Positions 1-8,474 of a stretch of 64,000 nt of DNA are shown piece by piece. A program made the position numbers and the translations under genes. The stretch's first letter is position 1. Every line of letters begins with the position of its first letter. Source of the DNA: an uncultured Metabacillus sp. (GTDB lineage: Bacteria > Bacillota > Bacilli > Bacillales > Bacillaceae); assembly GCF_947503125.1 (NCBI RefSeq), contig NZ_CANNCR010000002.1:232327-296326 (forward strand). The letters run 5' to 3'. Under the pieces are notes generated by a model. It saw only the letters and a program-made list of their open reading frames with translations. It ran no database searches and had not been told where the DNA came from.

Positions 1-1362
1 GACTACGCAATGTCAAGAATCGAGCCGGGCAATCGTGTTGATCGATTCCTTGCAGGTGTAGCCTATTTGGACGGGAAAAAGCCATACGCTGTTTTCTCAC
101 GAGGTTACTATACAAGAACAACAATGGTGACGTATAGCTGGGACGGGGAGCATCTCAAGGAAAACTGGTCAGTTGATAGTGGATGGACACCAATGAGCAA
201 TCCTTTCAATGATAGTCCTCATGGTAAATTTGGAACTAGTGAGGAATTTGGTTCTCTTACAACTCAAGGTGCGCATTCATTGAGTACCGCAGATGTTGAC
301 GGGGATGGAAAGCAAGAAATCATTTATGGGTCTGCTACAATTGATCATAATGGTGCATTGCTCTATAGTTCCACTGATGTCATGCCGCCGGAAAGTGCAA
401 CACCTGGTGTAACAGCTGGTTTAGGTCATGGAGATGCCTTGCATGTCACAGATATTGATCCGGAACGCGAGGGCTTAGAAATTTTTATGGTTCACGAAGG
501 CGGAAGATATGCACCATACGGATATGCACTAAGGGATGCGAAAACCGGAGAGGTGATATACGGCGGATACACTGGTAAGGATACAGGCCGAGGTATGATC
601 GGTGATGTTGAACCAGACACTAAAGGGTTGGAGACTTGGGCAGTTGGATTATGGTCAGCAAATGGTACTAAACTCAGCGACCAGGCACCAGGTACAAATA
701 TGAATATTAAGTGGTCTCCTGATATGACAACACAGATTGTCAGTGGATCAATCGATAGTACACCAACAATTAATAATTGGAAAAAAGGAACGGTTTTAAC
801 AGCAGAAAATACACGAACAAATAATCATACGAAAGGGAATCCTTCATTAGTAGCTGATGTTTTTGGTGATTGGCGTGAAGAGCTGCTTGTTCGTACTGCT
901 GACAGTCAAGCAATCCGAATTTTCCTAAGCACAGAGGTAACAGATCGGAAATTATATACATTAATGCACGATCCACAATACAGAACCGGTATTGCATGGC
1001 AAAATGTTGGCTATAACCAACCAGCATACACAAGCTTTTATTTCGCATCAGATACAGATTGGGGAGAGGTTCCTGTACCTGACATAGAAATACCAAGTAA
1101 ATTGAGTGTTTTAAAAAATATCCTTTCTACAATTATAGAAAATAAAGAAATCGAAGCACCGCTTTCTTCACAACTAGCCAATACTTTAAAACAAGCTCAA
1201 CTCCATGAAAGAAAAGGTAACAAAAAACAAATGATTTCATTTGTTGAAAGATTCATTGATCAGGTAAAGGACGCTTCTGTGAAAAATAATGTTTCAGAAG
1301 ATGCAAGAGAACTTCTGGTAAACCAGTCAGAACATATAATGAACGATTTAAATAATGAATAA
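1..1362 (+). CDS. Rhamnogalacturonan lyase, PL11 family, with C-terminal FIMAH-like domain (5' partial)
   Basis: The frame is open through base 1, so the gene starts upstream and the ATG at 10 is probably internal. The protein matches secreted polysaccharide lyase family 11 enzymes (B. subtilis YesW/YesX type), which cut the rhamnogalacturonan I backbone of pectin. Visible family signatures are GNRVDRFLAG, SRGYYTR and the calcium-loop-like DVDGDGK of the beta-propeller. After about residue 360 of the visible part comes a helical, charged tail of about 90 residues (LSSQLANTLKQAQLHERKGN, then EDARELL) that resembles the FIMAH domain of Firmicutes exoenzymes. A terminator follows. The family call is strong; substrate detail is inferred from the family. 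Confidence 0.85.
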   Translation, partial: DYAMSRIEPGNRVDRFLAGVAYLDGKKPYAVFSRGYYTRTTMVTYSWDGEHLKENWSVDSGWTPMSNPFNDSPHGKFGTSEEFGSLTTQGAHSLSTADVDGDGKQEIIYGSATIDHNGALLYSSTDVMPPESATPGVTAGLGHGDALHVTDIDPEREGLEIFMVHEGGRYAPYGYALRDAKTGEVIYGGYTGKDTGRGMIGDVEPDTKGLETWAVGLWSANGTKLSDQAPGTNMNIKWSPDMTTQIVSGSIDSTPTINNWKKGTVLTAENTRTNNHTKGNPSLVADVFGDWREELLVRTADSQAIRIFLSTEVTDRKLYTLMHDPQYRTGIAWQNVGYNQPAYTSFYFASDTDWGEVPVPDIEIPSKLSVLKNILSTIIENKEIEAPLSSQLANTLKQAQLHERKGNKKQMISFVERFIDQVKDASVKNNVSEDARELLVNQSEHIMNDLNNE

Positions 1363-1370
1363 TTGAAATT

Positions 1371-1402
1371 GTCGTCTCCCAATCTCAAGGGAGGCGATTT
1401 TC
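1371..1402 (+). terminator. Terminator after the lyase gene
   Basis: The arms TCGTCTCCC and GGGAGGCGA pair with one G-U wobble around an 8-nt loop and are followed by a short T-run. Confidence 0.7.
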
Positions 1403-1521
1403 AGTTTAAAAGGATTTCCTCTTATACTGATTTCTTTTTCCAGAAACGGGTAAGATATATATGACTTGTAAAGATTCGGAAAATAGTACAGGTGAAAAAA
1501 TCCATACAAGGGGGAAGAATC

Positions 1522-2325
1522 ATGCTAATTCCAGAGCAGCGAATACAGCTACACGGATTTAATAACTTAACAAAATCACTAAGTTTTAATATGTACGATA
1601 TTTGCTTTACAAAAACGAGGGAAGAACGGGAGGCATATATTGAATATATTGATGAACAATATAATGCTGAACGATTAACAAATATCTTAAAAAATGTAAC
1701 AGATATTATTGGTGCTCATGTACTTAATATCGCAAAACAAGATTATGTACCTCAAGGAGCAAGTGTGACGATCTTGGTATCAGAAGGACCGATCGTAGAG
1801 GTCCCAACAGAATCCTATGATGAATCACCGGGTCCGCTGCCAGAAGCAGTTGCTCTCAGTTTAGATAAAAGTCATATTACCGTTCATACCTATCCTGAAT
1901 TCCATCCGAATGAAGGGATCAGTACCTTTCGGGCAGATATCGATGTTTCGACATGCGGAGAAATTTCCCCATTAAAAGCACTTAATTATTTAATTCATTC
2001 ATTCGATACCGATATCATGACAATGGATTATCGTGTTCGCGGCTTTACAAGAGATATAAATGGAGATAAATTATTTATCGATCATGATATAAGCTCAATC
2101 CAAAATTACATCCCTGATGAAGTGAAGGAACAGTATGATATGATTGATGTAAATATTTATCAAGAGAATATCTTTCATACAAAATGTAAGCTGAAAAAAT
2201 TTGATTTAAATAATTATCTGTTTGGTTATACAAAGGAAAAACTAAGCAGAAAGGAACAAGATGAAATAACGGATCGTTTAACAAGAGAGATGGATGAAAT
2301 TTTTTATGGAAAAAATATTAATTAG
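1522..2325 (+). CDS. speD: S-adenosylmethionine decarboxylase proenzyme, E. coli SpeD type
   Basis: Makes decarboxylated AdoMet, the aminopropyl donor for spermidine. The protein is 267 residues, the long class-1 form rather than the ~125-residue SpeH form of B. subtilis. The self-cleavage site is the Lys-Ser pair in [13 protein letters not shown] (about residues 116-117), where Ser becomes the pyruvoyl cofactor; STCGEISP carries the conserved catalytic Cys. The ATG at 1522 has GGGGGAAG upstream; a longer frame from GTG 1492 adds ten residues without a convincing RBS. It is monocistronic, with a strong terminator immediately after it. Confidence 0.93.
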   Translation: MLIPEQRIQLHGFNNLTKSLSFNMYDICFTKTREEREAYIEYIDEQYNAERLTNILKNVTDIIGAHVLNIAKQDYVPQGASVTILVSEGPIVEVPTESYDESPGPLPEAVALSLDKSHITVHTYPEFHPNEGISTFRADIDVSTCGEISPLKALNYLIHSFDTDIMTMDYRVRGFTRDINGDKLFIDHDISSIQNYIPDEVKEQYDMIDVNIYQENIFHTKCKLKKFDLNNYLFGYTKEKLSRKEQDEITDRLTREMDEIFYGKNIN

Positions 2326-2330
2326 GTTAA

Positions 2331-2372
2331 TTTCAAAAAGGGGAGAGATGTCAATCTCTTCCCCTTTTGAAA
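2331..2372. terminator. Bidirectional terminator between speD and the moaA unit
   Basis: A long near-perfect hairpin: TTTCAAAAAGGGGAGAGA pairs with TCTCTTCCCCTTTTGAAA across a 6-nt loop. It has A/T-rich flanks on both sides and lies between convergent genes. Confidence 0.8.
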
Positions 2373-2402
2373 TTTAAACTTCTTTTGTTTAAAGATGGTA
2401 TG

Positions 2403-2645
2403 TTATTTCAAAATATTTTTTTCGAAAAGTGAAGTGATTTTTTTGTTGCGAACTTCTCTTTCCTCCTCTGAGGCCAAATCATACTTTTTTAAGTGATGGA
2501 ACAGCTCATTTAGGTCATTTTGGCTTCGTGGGACGGTTAAAAAGTTAGCGCATTTCTCCGCTAATTCCGATAAAAGAAAAGGGGATTGTTCCTCAAGCTT
2601 TTTCTTCACATCTTCTACTGAATGGTCAATGTTACAAGGGCTCAC
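2403..2645 (-). CDS. Hypothetical 80-residue protein coupled to moaA
   Basis: Function not recognised. The GTG start at 2645 is set by an AGGAGG that overlaps the moaA stop codon, so the two are probably translationally coupled. A longer in-frame reading to 2744 lies entirely inside moaA and lacks this RBS. The product is charged and helical, with no signal peptide or membrane span. Its position in the moaA-fdhD transcription direction hints at a role near molybdenum-cofactor or formate dehydrogenase metabolism, but nothing in the sequence proves it. Confidence 0.6.
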   Translation of the reverse strand: MSPCNIDHSVEDVKKKLEEQSPFLLSELAEKCANFLTVPRSQNDLNELFHHLKKYDLASEEEREVRNKKITSLFEKNILK

Positions 2646-2658
2646 GTTTTGATTCCTC

Positions 2659-3678
2659 CTAACCTCCGATATGGGACATTTCAATTTTTTTTCGTTTTGT
2701 GGATGCTTCACTGCGCTCAAGTGAATATCGATCTTTTCTGCCATGCCAAATATTTTTAAGAAGCTCAGCCAGTTCTATATCAGATAGACCAGATCTTATC
2801 GGTTCACGTAAATCATGGCCCATGGAAGCAAATAGACAAGTATACAACATTCCGTTTGCAGAAAGACGGGCACGGTTACATGTTGAACAAAAAGCATCAG
2901 ATACTGAGGAGATAACACCAATCTCATCATTGGATCCGATATAGCGATACCGTGTAGCCACTTCACCTGTGTAATTTGGTTCGATTGCTTCAAGCGGCAT
3001 GACCTGATGGATATCTTCAATAATTTGCTTTTTAGGGTACACATCTTGAAGGTTCCATTGATTGGTATTGCCAACATCCATAAATTCAATAAAGCGTAGA
3101 ATATGGCCTTTTTTGCGAAAAAATTTAGCCATAGGAATAATTTCATGCTCATTCAGCCCGCGTTTTACAACCATATTGATTTTTACTTTTAAACCGGCAT
3201 CTGCCGCGGCATCTATTCCCTCAATAACTGTCTGAACAGGAATATTGCGTCCATTTATTTTACCGAACAATTCGTCATGTAAAGAATCAAGACTAATGGA
3301 TACCCGTTTTAAGCCGGCTTCTTTTAACTTTTTGGCATATTTAGGAAGAAGGTAGCCGTTTGTCGTCATTGCAATATCTTCTACGCCATTAATGCAGCTT
3401 ATGTTTTCAATGAGTATCGGCAAATCCTTTCTCATTAAAGGTTCGCCGCCGGTAATTCTTATCTTCTGCACTCCTAAGGATTGAACAAAAAGGTTCGTCA
3501 ACCGTACAATTTCTTCATAAGATAGAAGTTCATCTCTTTTTAAAAACGGATAATCTGGTCCAAATATTTCTGCAGGCATACAATACGTACAGCGAAAATT
3601 ACATTTATCGGTAACAGAAATTCTTAAATCACGAAGCGGGCGGTTAAGATGATCATAAACCGAGTTATTTGCTTTCAA
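2659..3678 (-). CDS. moaA: GTP 3',8-cyclase MoaA (molybdenum cofactor synthesis)
   Basis: Radical-SAM enzyme of the first step of molybdopterin synthesis, GTP to 3',8-cyclo-7,8-dihydro-GTP. The N-terminal [4Fe-4S] motif is CNFRCTYC (Cys about 26, 30, 33). The second cluster motif [13 protein letters not shown]...C lies near the C terminus, and the protein ends in the conserved Gly-Gly. Length 339 is normal. The start is TTG 3678, preceded by GGAGGAATCTATA. It lies downstream of fdhD on the same strand, next to a molybdoenzyme gene, which fits a local cofactor-supply cluster. Confidence 0.95.
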   Translation of the reverse strand: MKANNSVYDHLNRPLRDLRISVTDKCNFRCTYCMPAEIFGPDYPFLKRDELLSYEEIVRLTNLFVQSLGVQKIRITGGEPLMRKDLPILIENISCINGVEDIAMTTNGYLLPKYAKKLKEAGLKRVSISLDSLHDELFGKINGRNIPVQTVIEGIDAAADAGLKVKINMVVKRGLNEHEIIPMAKFFRKKGHILRFIEFMDVGNTNQWNLQDVYPKKQIIEDIHQVMPLEAIEPNYTGEVATRYRYIGSNDEIGVISSVSDAFCSTCNRARLSANGMLYTCLFASMGHDLREPIRSGLSDIELAELLKNIWHGRKDRYSLERSEASTKRKKIEMSHIGG

Positions 3679-3738
3679 TATAGATTCCTCCCACTATAGT
3701 TTATCCATTTATAACCTTTCCACAAATAAGTTTTTGCT

Positions 3739-4530
3739 TTATCCGTTGATGATTCTCTCAGGATGTGAATAAATATTGAATGATTGCCCGCGGATAAACC
3801 CAACTGTAGTTATATTTAAGTCATCTGCAAGATTTATGGCAAGATCAGTTGGTGCGGATTTAGAAAGGACAATTCCAACTCCGATTTTTGCTGCTTTTAC
3901 GAGCACTTCTGACGAGATTCTGCCACTAAAGACAATGATTTTATCACGAACAGAAAGTTGATTCATCATACTATATCCATATAATTTATCTAAAGCGTTA
4001 TGTCTGCCAATGTCTGTCCGAGTGACAACGATCTTTTCAGGGGTACACAATGCTGCATTATGAGCACCGCCGGTTTCCTGAAAAACAGTACTTCTTTTTT
4101 GCATATCATTCATTAGCTTTATACATTGGTCAGGATTAATAGATAGGTTAGTCGTTGCAGTTTTAGCTGTTCGGGCATCATTATGAAAATAAAACTGTCT
4201 GCTCTTACCACAGCAAGAACCAATAAATCGTTTTGAATAATATTGCTGGCTCGTTGTCACATCCGCATGCAATGTCACATGGGCATAACCGGCATTTTCG
4301 TCAATCGTTAAGGCTTTAATATCATCTAGAAATCGAATCACACCTTCTGATGCCAAAAAACCGAAGACCATTTCTTCAAAATGGGCAGGAGTGCAGACCA
4401 TAGTAGCAAATTCTTGATTATTAATAAAGATCGTTAATGGAAATTCTGTAACGATATCATCTACAGTATCAAATAATTGACCGTTTGTATATTTCCTTAT
4501 TTTCTGCTCTACACTTATCTTTTTTATCAT
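3739..4530 (-). CDS. fdhD: Sulfur carrier protein FdhD for formate dehydrogenase
   Basis: Transfers sulfur to the bis-MGD cofactor to activate formate dehydrogenases. The conserved GSCCGKS motif carries the sulfur-transfer cysteines, and GRHNALDK and FSGRISSE are also family-typical. I chose ATG 4530, which has AGGTG six bases upstream; an in-frame GTG at 4539 overlaps that RBS. It is divergent from the adjacent FdhF/YdeP-type oxidoreductase, its likely client, and 60 bp upstream of moaA. Confidence 0.93.
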   Translation of the reverse strand: MIKKISVEQKIRKYTNGQLFDTVDDIVTEFPLTIFINNQEFATMVCTPAHFEEMVFGFLASEGVIRFLDDIKALTIDENAGYAHVTLHADVTTSQQYYSKRFIGSCCGKSRQFYFHNDARTAKTATTNLSINPDQCIKLMNDMQKRSTVFQETGGAHNAALCTPEKIVVTRTDIGRHNALDKLYGYSMMNQLSVRDKIIVFSGRISSEVLVKAAKIGVGIVLSKSAPTDLAINLADDLNITTVGFIRGQSFNIYSHPERIING

Positions 4531-4554
4531 ACGATTCACCTGATTTTTAAGATT

Positions 4555-4619
4555 AATAAAGTATAAACATATTCTAATTTATTTAACAAGTATAATATCT
4601 AGAGAGTTTTATACTTATT
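4555..4619. promoter_or_regulatory. Repeated AAGTATAA motif between fdhD and the oxidoreductase gene
   Basis: The 235-bp divergent intergenic region holds AAGTATAAA at 4559-4567, AAGTATAAT at 4588-4596 and the inverted TTTATACTT at 4608-4616. The outer two form a 9-bp perfect inverted repeat. This layout suits a shared operator, but no known regulator consensus was recognised, and the DNA is AT-rich, so chance is possible. Confidence 0.35.
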
Positions 4620-4765
4620 TAAAACATAATTAATGAGTTTAACATTTCCTAGGGTTTGGATGATATTTGCTATAAAGGACAAGGATTATGGAGGATTTTA
4701 CAGAATTAATTAAGTGAAACAAATAATCATTCTGACTTTCTTTCTATAGATTAGGAGTGAACAAA

Positions 4766-7126
4766 ATGGGAGAGACAAAGCATCAAGGACCTATAAAAGC
4801 GACGAAAATACCACAACCAAAACATTGGGTTAGTCCAATTCCCTTCGGCTTAGGAAAAGTAAAACCTCAGCATTTTCGCGATACAATGAAAATTGCCTGG
4901 GACAATCGAGATAACATAGGCTATGCGACACGGATTTTAACACAGGGGGTTTGTGATGGTTGTGCATTAGGGGTTTCAGGTCTATATGACCAGACACTTA
5001 AAGGACCGCATGTTTGTACAACACGTCTTAATGTCCTTCGCTTAAATACAATGCCGGCAGTAAAAGAAGACATTCTTCATTCTGACATTGATAAATTGCG
5101 GAAATATAGTAGTACTGAATTACGAAAATTAGGCCGTATTCCATATCCGCTTATCCGCCGTAAGGGTGAAAAAAGATTTTCGAGGATTACCTGGGACGAG
5201 GCAATGGATCTCATTGCAAAAAAAATGAAGAAATTGGACCCGAAACAATATGCGTTTTATTTAACTGCAAGAGGAATTACCAATGAATCTTATTATGTTG
5301 CTGGAAAAGTAGCTCGGTTTTTAGGAACAAATAATATAGATAATGCTTCACGAATTTGTCACTCGCCAAGTAAAACGGCACTAAAGCGTTCAATCGGTGT
5401 AGGGGCATCGACTGCGAATTATCAGGATTGGTTCGGGACTGATGTTCTAATATTTTGGGGTAGTATTGCTTCCAATTCTTCACCTGTTTCAACAAAATAT
5501 ATGCTTGAAGCTAAAAAAAGAGGAACAAAGATTATTGTGATTAATCCATATAAAGAACCAGCAATGGAGCAATATTGGATTCCCTCAAATATGGAATCAG
5601 CATTATTTGGGACAAAAATAGCCGATGACTTCTACCAGGTGAATATCGGCGGTGATATTGCGTTCATGTACGGAATTATGAAGCATTGGTTCGAAATGGA
5701 AGAAGCGGAATATGGTTCGGCCATTAACCATCAATTTGTTCAGGAGCATGTAAATGGATACGAGGAACTTAAGGCAAAGGTTCAAGAACAGTCATGGGAT
5801 GAAATTATAAAATCCTCAGGGGTTACAAAAGAAAGAATGATTGAATTATCCAAGCTGTTAGCCAGGAGTGAAAATGCTGTATTTGCTTGGGCATTAGGCT
5901 TAACGATGCACTCTTTTGCTACAGATAATATTTCACAAGTAGCGAATCTTGCTTTTTTACGAGGCTTCTTAGGAAGAAAGAATAATGGCTTAATGCCTTT
6001 TAGAGGCCACTCCTCTGTGCAAGGCTCAGGTGAAATGGGTGCAGATCCCTTTGTTTTGCCAGGAAGCGGATTCGATGCCGAGAATATTAAGCGGATGGAA
6101 CAGATATGGGGATTTGAGATTCCGCAATGGCAAGGTGATATTGTCGGTGTAACCTTAGATAACATCTTGCTTCCAGACACGCATGAGCGTAAGATAAAGC
6201 TCTATTATTTATCAGGAGGAAATTTTCTGGAAACAATGCCTGACCCTGATTTTGTAAAAAAAGCCTTATCTGAACTCGATATTCGTGTACACCAAGATAT
6301 TATTCTAAACTCTTCCACTTTAGTTGATGCAAAGGAAGCAGTTCTTGTTCTACCCGCGAAAACACGCTACGAACAAGAAGGGGGAGGAACATCCACTTCA
6401 ACTGAACGAATGGTTTATTTTTCTCCAGAAATTAAAGGAAATAAAAATAAAATTTTGGAGGCTCGAGCAGAATGGAAGATCTATATTGACCTTGCCAAAC
6501 GAGTAAAACCTGAGACAGCCCACTTAGTTGACTTTAAAACTGGTCAAGAAATTCGCAATGAAATTGCTATTGCGAATCGCGATTATGATGGAATACAACA
6601 TCTTAAGAAACAAGGTGATGTATTCCAATGGGGTGGAGCATGGTTATGTGAAGGCGGAATTTGTCCGACACCTGATGGAAAAGCGACTTTAATCCAGGTT
6701 GAGATTCCTGACTTAGGGAAGAAGGAAGGGCAATTTATTGTAACTTCACGTCGTGGAAAACAATTTAATTCGATGGTTTATAAAGAAACGGATCCCTTTA
6801 ATGGAGCAAGCCGTTATGATGTTTTAATGAATAAGCAGGATGCGCTTGAGCTAAATATTACAGAGGGTGAAGGAATTGTCGTATATAATGGATTTGGAGT
6901 TTTTCAAGGCAAAGCAATGTTTGTTGATATAGCAAGAGGAAACATAGAGGTACACTTTCCAGAAGGGAATTTCTTATTGCCAAGAGGCAGATATGAAAAA
7001 TACGCCGGCATTCCGGATTACAATATTACCGCTAAAGTAGAAAAGGCAGATCGTTTTAATGCGAGGAAGGATGTGCAATATTTAGAGAAACGTATTGAAG
7101 AGTTGGAAATTGATGCACCTGTTTAG
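4766..7126 (+). CDS. FdhF/YdeP-family molybdopterin oxidoreductase
   Basis: A 786-residue bis-MGD enzyme of the formate-dehydrogenase-like family that includes YdeP. CDGC (Cys about 63 and 66) with a further Cys near 84 marks the N-terminal Fe-S region. RICHSPS carries Cys about 198, at the position of the Mo-ligating Cys/Sec of formate dehydrogenase H. The C-terminal part is the dinucleotide-binding domain (TSRRGKQFNS). No signal peptide is seen, so it is cytoplasmic. ATG 4766 follows TTAGGAGTG; GTG 4757 lies within that RBS. With fdhD and moaA adjacent, formate oxidation is plausible, but the true substrate of this family is often unknown. Confidence 0.87.
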   Translation: MGETKHQGPIKATKIPQPKHWVSPIPFGLGKVKPQHFRDTMKIAWDNRDNIGYATRILTQGVCDGCALGVSGLYDQTLKGPHVCTTRLNVLRLNTMPAVKEDILHSDIDKLRKYSSTELRKLGRIPYPLIRRKGEKRFSRITWDEAMDLIAKKMKKLDPKQYAFYLTARGITNESYYVAGKVARFLGTNNIDNASRICHSPSKTALKRSIGVGASTANYQDWFGTDVLIFWGSIASNSSPVSTKYMLEAKKRGTKIIVINPYKEPAMEQYWIPSNMESALFGTKIADDFYQVNIGGDIAFMYGIMKHWFEMEEAEYGSAINHQFVQEHVNGYEELKAKVQEQSWDEIIKSSGVTKERMIELSKLLARSENAVFAWALGLTMHSFATDNISQVANLAFLRGFLGRKNNGLMPFRGHSSVQGSGEMGADPFVLPGSGFDAENIKRMEQIWGFEIPQWQGDIVGVTLDNILLPDTHERKIKLYYLSGGNFLETMPDPDFVKKALSELDIRVHQDIILNSSTLVDAKEAVLVLPAKTRYEQEGGGTSTSTERMVYFSPEIKGNKNKILEARAEWKIYIDLAKRVKPETAHLVDFKTGQEIRNEIAIANRDYDGIQHLKKQGDVFQWGGAWLCEGGICPTPDGKATLIQVEIPDLGKKEGQFIVTSRRGKQFNSMVYKETDPFNGASRYDVLMNKQDALELNITEGEGIVVYNGFGVFQGKAMFVDIARGNIEVHFPEGNFLLPRGRYEKYAGIPDYNITAKVEKADRFNARKDVQYLEKRIEELEIDAPV

Positions 7127-7177
7127 GAATTAATTCGCCATATCAAAAGGCTGAGTATAAAAGCATTGATAGAATAC

Positions 7178-7212
7178 GGGGCTGGTTGTTATAGAGTCAG
7201 CCCCCTGTTTAT
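7178..7212 (+). terminator. Terminator after the molybdopterin oxidoreductase
   Basis: GGGGCTG at 7178-7184 and CAGCCCC at 7198-7204 form a perfect 7-bp stem, followed by a T-rich tract. Confidence 0.65.
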
Positions 7213-7259
7213 TTATCGCAATCTAAACGTCCAGTAACCTCAATAGAAGGAAGTCTTAC

Positions 7260-7376
7260 TTATTCTTCATCATTGATTTCACCATCACCAATTTCATCTT
7301 CCCCTGGTGCATCATCACAAGCAACAACAGATGTAGCCAAGATACCCGCAAGTAAAAGTACTAATAGCTTTTTCAT
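7260..7376 (-). CDS. Small predicted lipoprotein (38 residues)
   Basis: A short gene on the minus strand: ATG at 7376, stop 7260-7262. The product has a Lys-Lys n-region, a Leu-rich core and the lipobox SVVAC at about residues 16-20. The mature part is then only 18 residues, almost all acidic. AGGTGG lies about 11 bases upstream; an in-frame ATG at 7385 would add three residues. It therefore encodes a lipid-anchored acidic miniprotein on the outer face of the membrane. Function unknown. A 63-codon frame on the opposite strand has no such features. Confidence 0.65.
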   Translation of the reverse strand: MKKLLVLLLAGILATSVVACDDAPGEDEIGDGEINDEE

Positions 7377-7581
7377 TGCCTTCATCACCACCTTTTTTAA
7401 AAATAAGTGTGTATGTAGGTTGTGTTATTATTGTATGAAATATGTAGTAAGCTACGAAAAATAAAGATGCAACAGTTATTGGAAATTAATTATATTTGTA
7501 ATATTTTGAAAAAAAATGCTTTAACACCCATGAAAACGTGATAAAATAGAAAAGCTCTTATTTAAAATTTGGGGGTTAAGA

Positions 7582-7698
7582 ATGGACAAGAAAGCAAAGC
7601 GGTATATTGAATTATATGTGCATTTTTCACAAAACTTAGGAAGGTTTTTAACAAAATCAGAACAAGAATTTTTGAAGTGGCTTGTGATCAAAGAATAA
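7582..7698 (+). CDS. Hypothetical 38-residue protein
   Basis: ATG 7582 follows GGGGGTTAAG, and the frame ends at TAA 7696-7698 just before a terminator-like hairpin. The product is basic and amphipathic (KKAKRYIELYVHFSQNLGRF), with no signal peptide or membrane span. A TTTAAC/TAAAAT pair with 17-bp spacing lies about 40 bp upstream. The combination of promoter-like box, RBS, ORF and terminator supports a real small gene. I do not recognise the family. Confidence 0.5.
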   Translation: MDKKAKRYIELYVHFSQNLGRFLTKSEQEFLKWLVIKE

Positions 7699-7716
7699 TT
7701 TATACATACTTTTTTT

Positions 7717-7767
7717 GAGGCTGTCTTATAAAGGTCTAACCTTTGCTTTTAGGCAGCTCTTTTTTTA
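7717..7767 (+). terminator. Terminator after the 38-residue ORF
   Basis: An imperfect stem GAGGCTGTC/GGCAGCTC with a smaller AAGGT-CTA-ACCTT hairpin nested in the loop, followed by eight T residues. Confidence 0.55.
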
Positions 7768-7878
7768 TAAGAAGGCTATGCAAGAATTCTTGAGAATAAA
7801 ATCATTATTAAAAATTTGAAACTTTTCTAATAGTAATCCGTATATTTGATATAACCAATTACAAGAGGTGATTAATAG

Positions 7879-8316
7879 GTGAAAAAATTACGATCGGTTG
7901 CTGCTATTTTGTTAGTGATGATGTTAAGTGCCTGTTCTTTTTTAGAAGATGTGAACAATTCCGTTGATTATGTAAATGAAGCACAAGATTATCTTAATTC
8001 ATTAAGTGATTTCGCTCAGGAAGCACCGCAACTAGTTCAAGATGCGGCAGTTGATTCAGAGGCAAAACAGAACCTTGAAGAGCAACTAAATACAGTAGTT
8101 GAAGAAATAAATACGTTTAATGAATTAGAGGCTCCTGCTATTGCAGAGGATATTCATCAAGATATTGTAAACAATAATGAAAAATTATTAGAAGAAATTA
8201 ATACAGCAATGCAAAACGGAGAATTAGTTATTGAAGAACTAGAGGATTCGGAAATTATGAATACAGTGAATGAGATAACCTCATTGATGGATTCAATAGA
8301 GAACTTAGAATTTTAA
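7879..8316 (+). CDS. Putative lipoprotein, DUF6376-like
   Basis: 145 residues with a classic lipoprotein signal (KKLRSVAAILLVMMLSAC, Cys at about 19). The mature part is acidic and helical, rich in Glu, Asn and Asp (EVNN/DYVNEAQDYL-type repeats). From memory it resembles the DUF6376 lipoproteins of Bacillus; the function of that family is unknown. GTG 7879 is preceded by AGAGGTG. It is monocistronic between two terminators. Confidence 0.7.
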   Translation: MKKLRSVAAILLVMMLSACSFLEDVNNSVDYVNEAQDYLNSLSDFAQEAPQLVQDAAVDSEAKQNLEEQLNTVVEEINTFNELEAPAIAEDIHQDIVNNNEKLLEEINTAMQNGELVIEELEDSEIMNTVNEITSLMDSIENLEF

Positions 8317-8320
8317 ATGT

Positions 8321-8348
8321 GCTCACTGTGTGTGAGACTTTTTTTTTA
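8321..8348 (+). terminator. Terminator after the DUF6376-like gene
   Basis: A short stem CTCAC/GTGAG followed by eight T residues. Confidence 0.5.
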
Positions 8349-8474
8349 TAAAAAATTAGTATAGAATATACTTTACTACTAAGACCAAGTAACAACTATA
8401 TTCAAATACTATTTTTATGATCATCAATTGATAAAATACTAGAATAAAGATAGAGTTGAAGGGGAGAAACAAAA

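Noticed and set aside
2646..2744. N-terminal extension of the 80-residue protein
   Set aside because: The extension lies inside moaA in another frame; a strong AGGAGG supports the GTG at 2645 instead.
7273..7464. 63-codon plus-strand ORF
   Set aside because: Antisense to the small lipoprotein, with no RBS and an unnatural Ser/Pro-rich composition.
8350..8474. FapR-like operator (TTAGTA...TACTAA) before fabF
   Set aside because: TTAGTA and ACTACTAA are present but the spacing does not form the 17-bp FapR palindrome.
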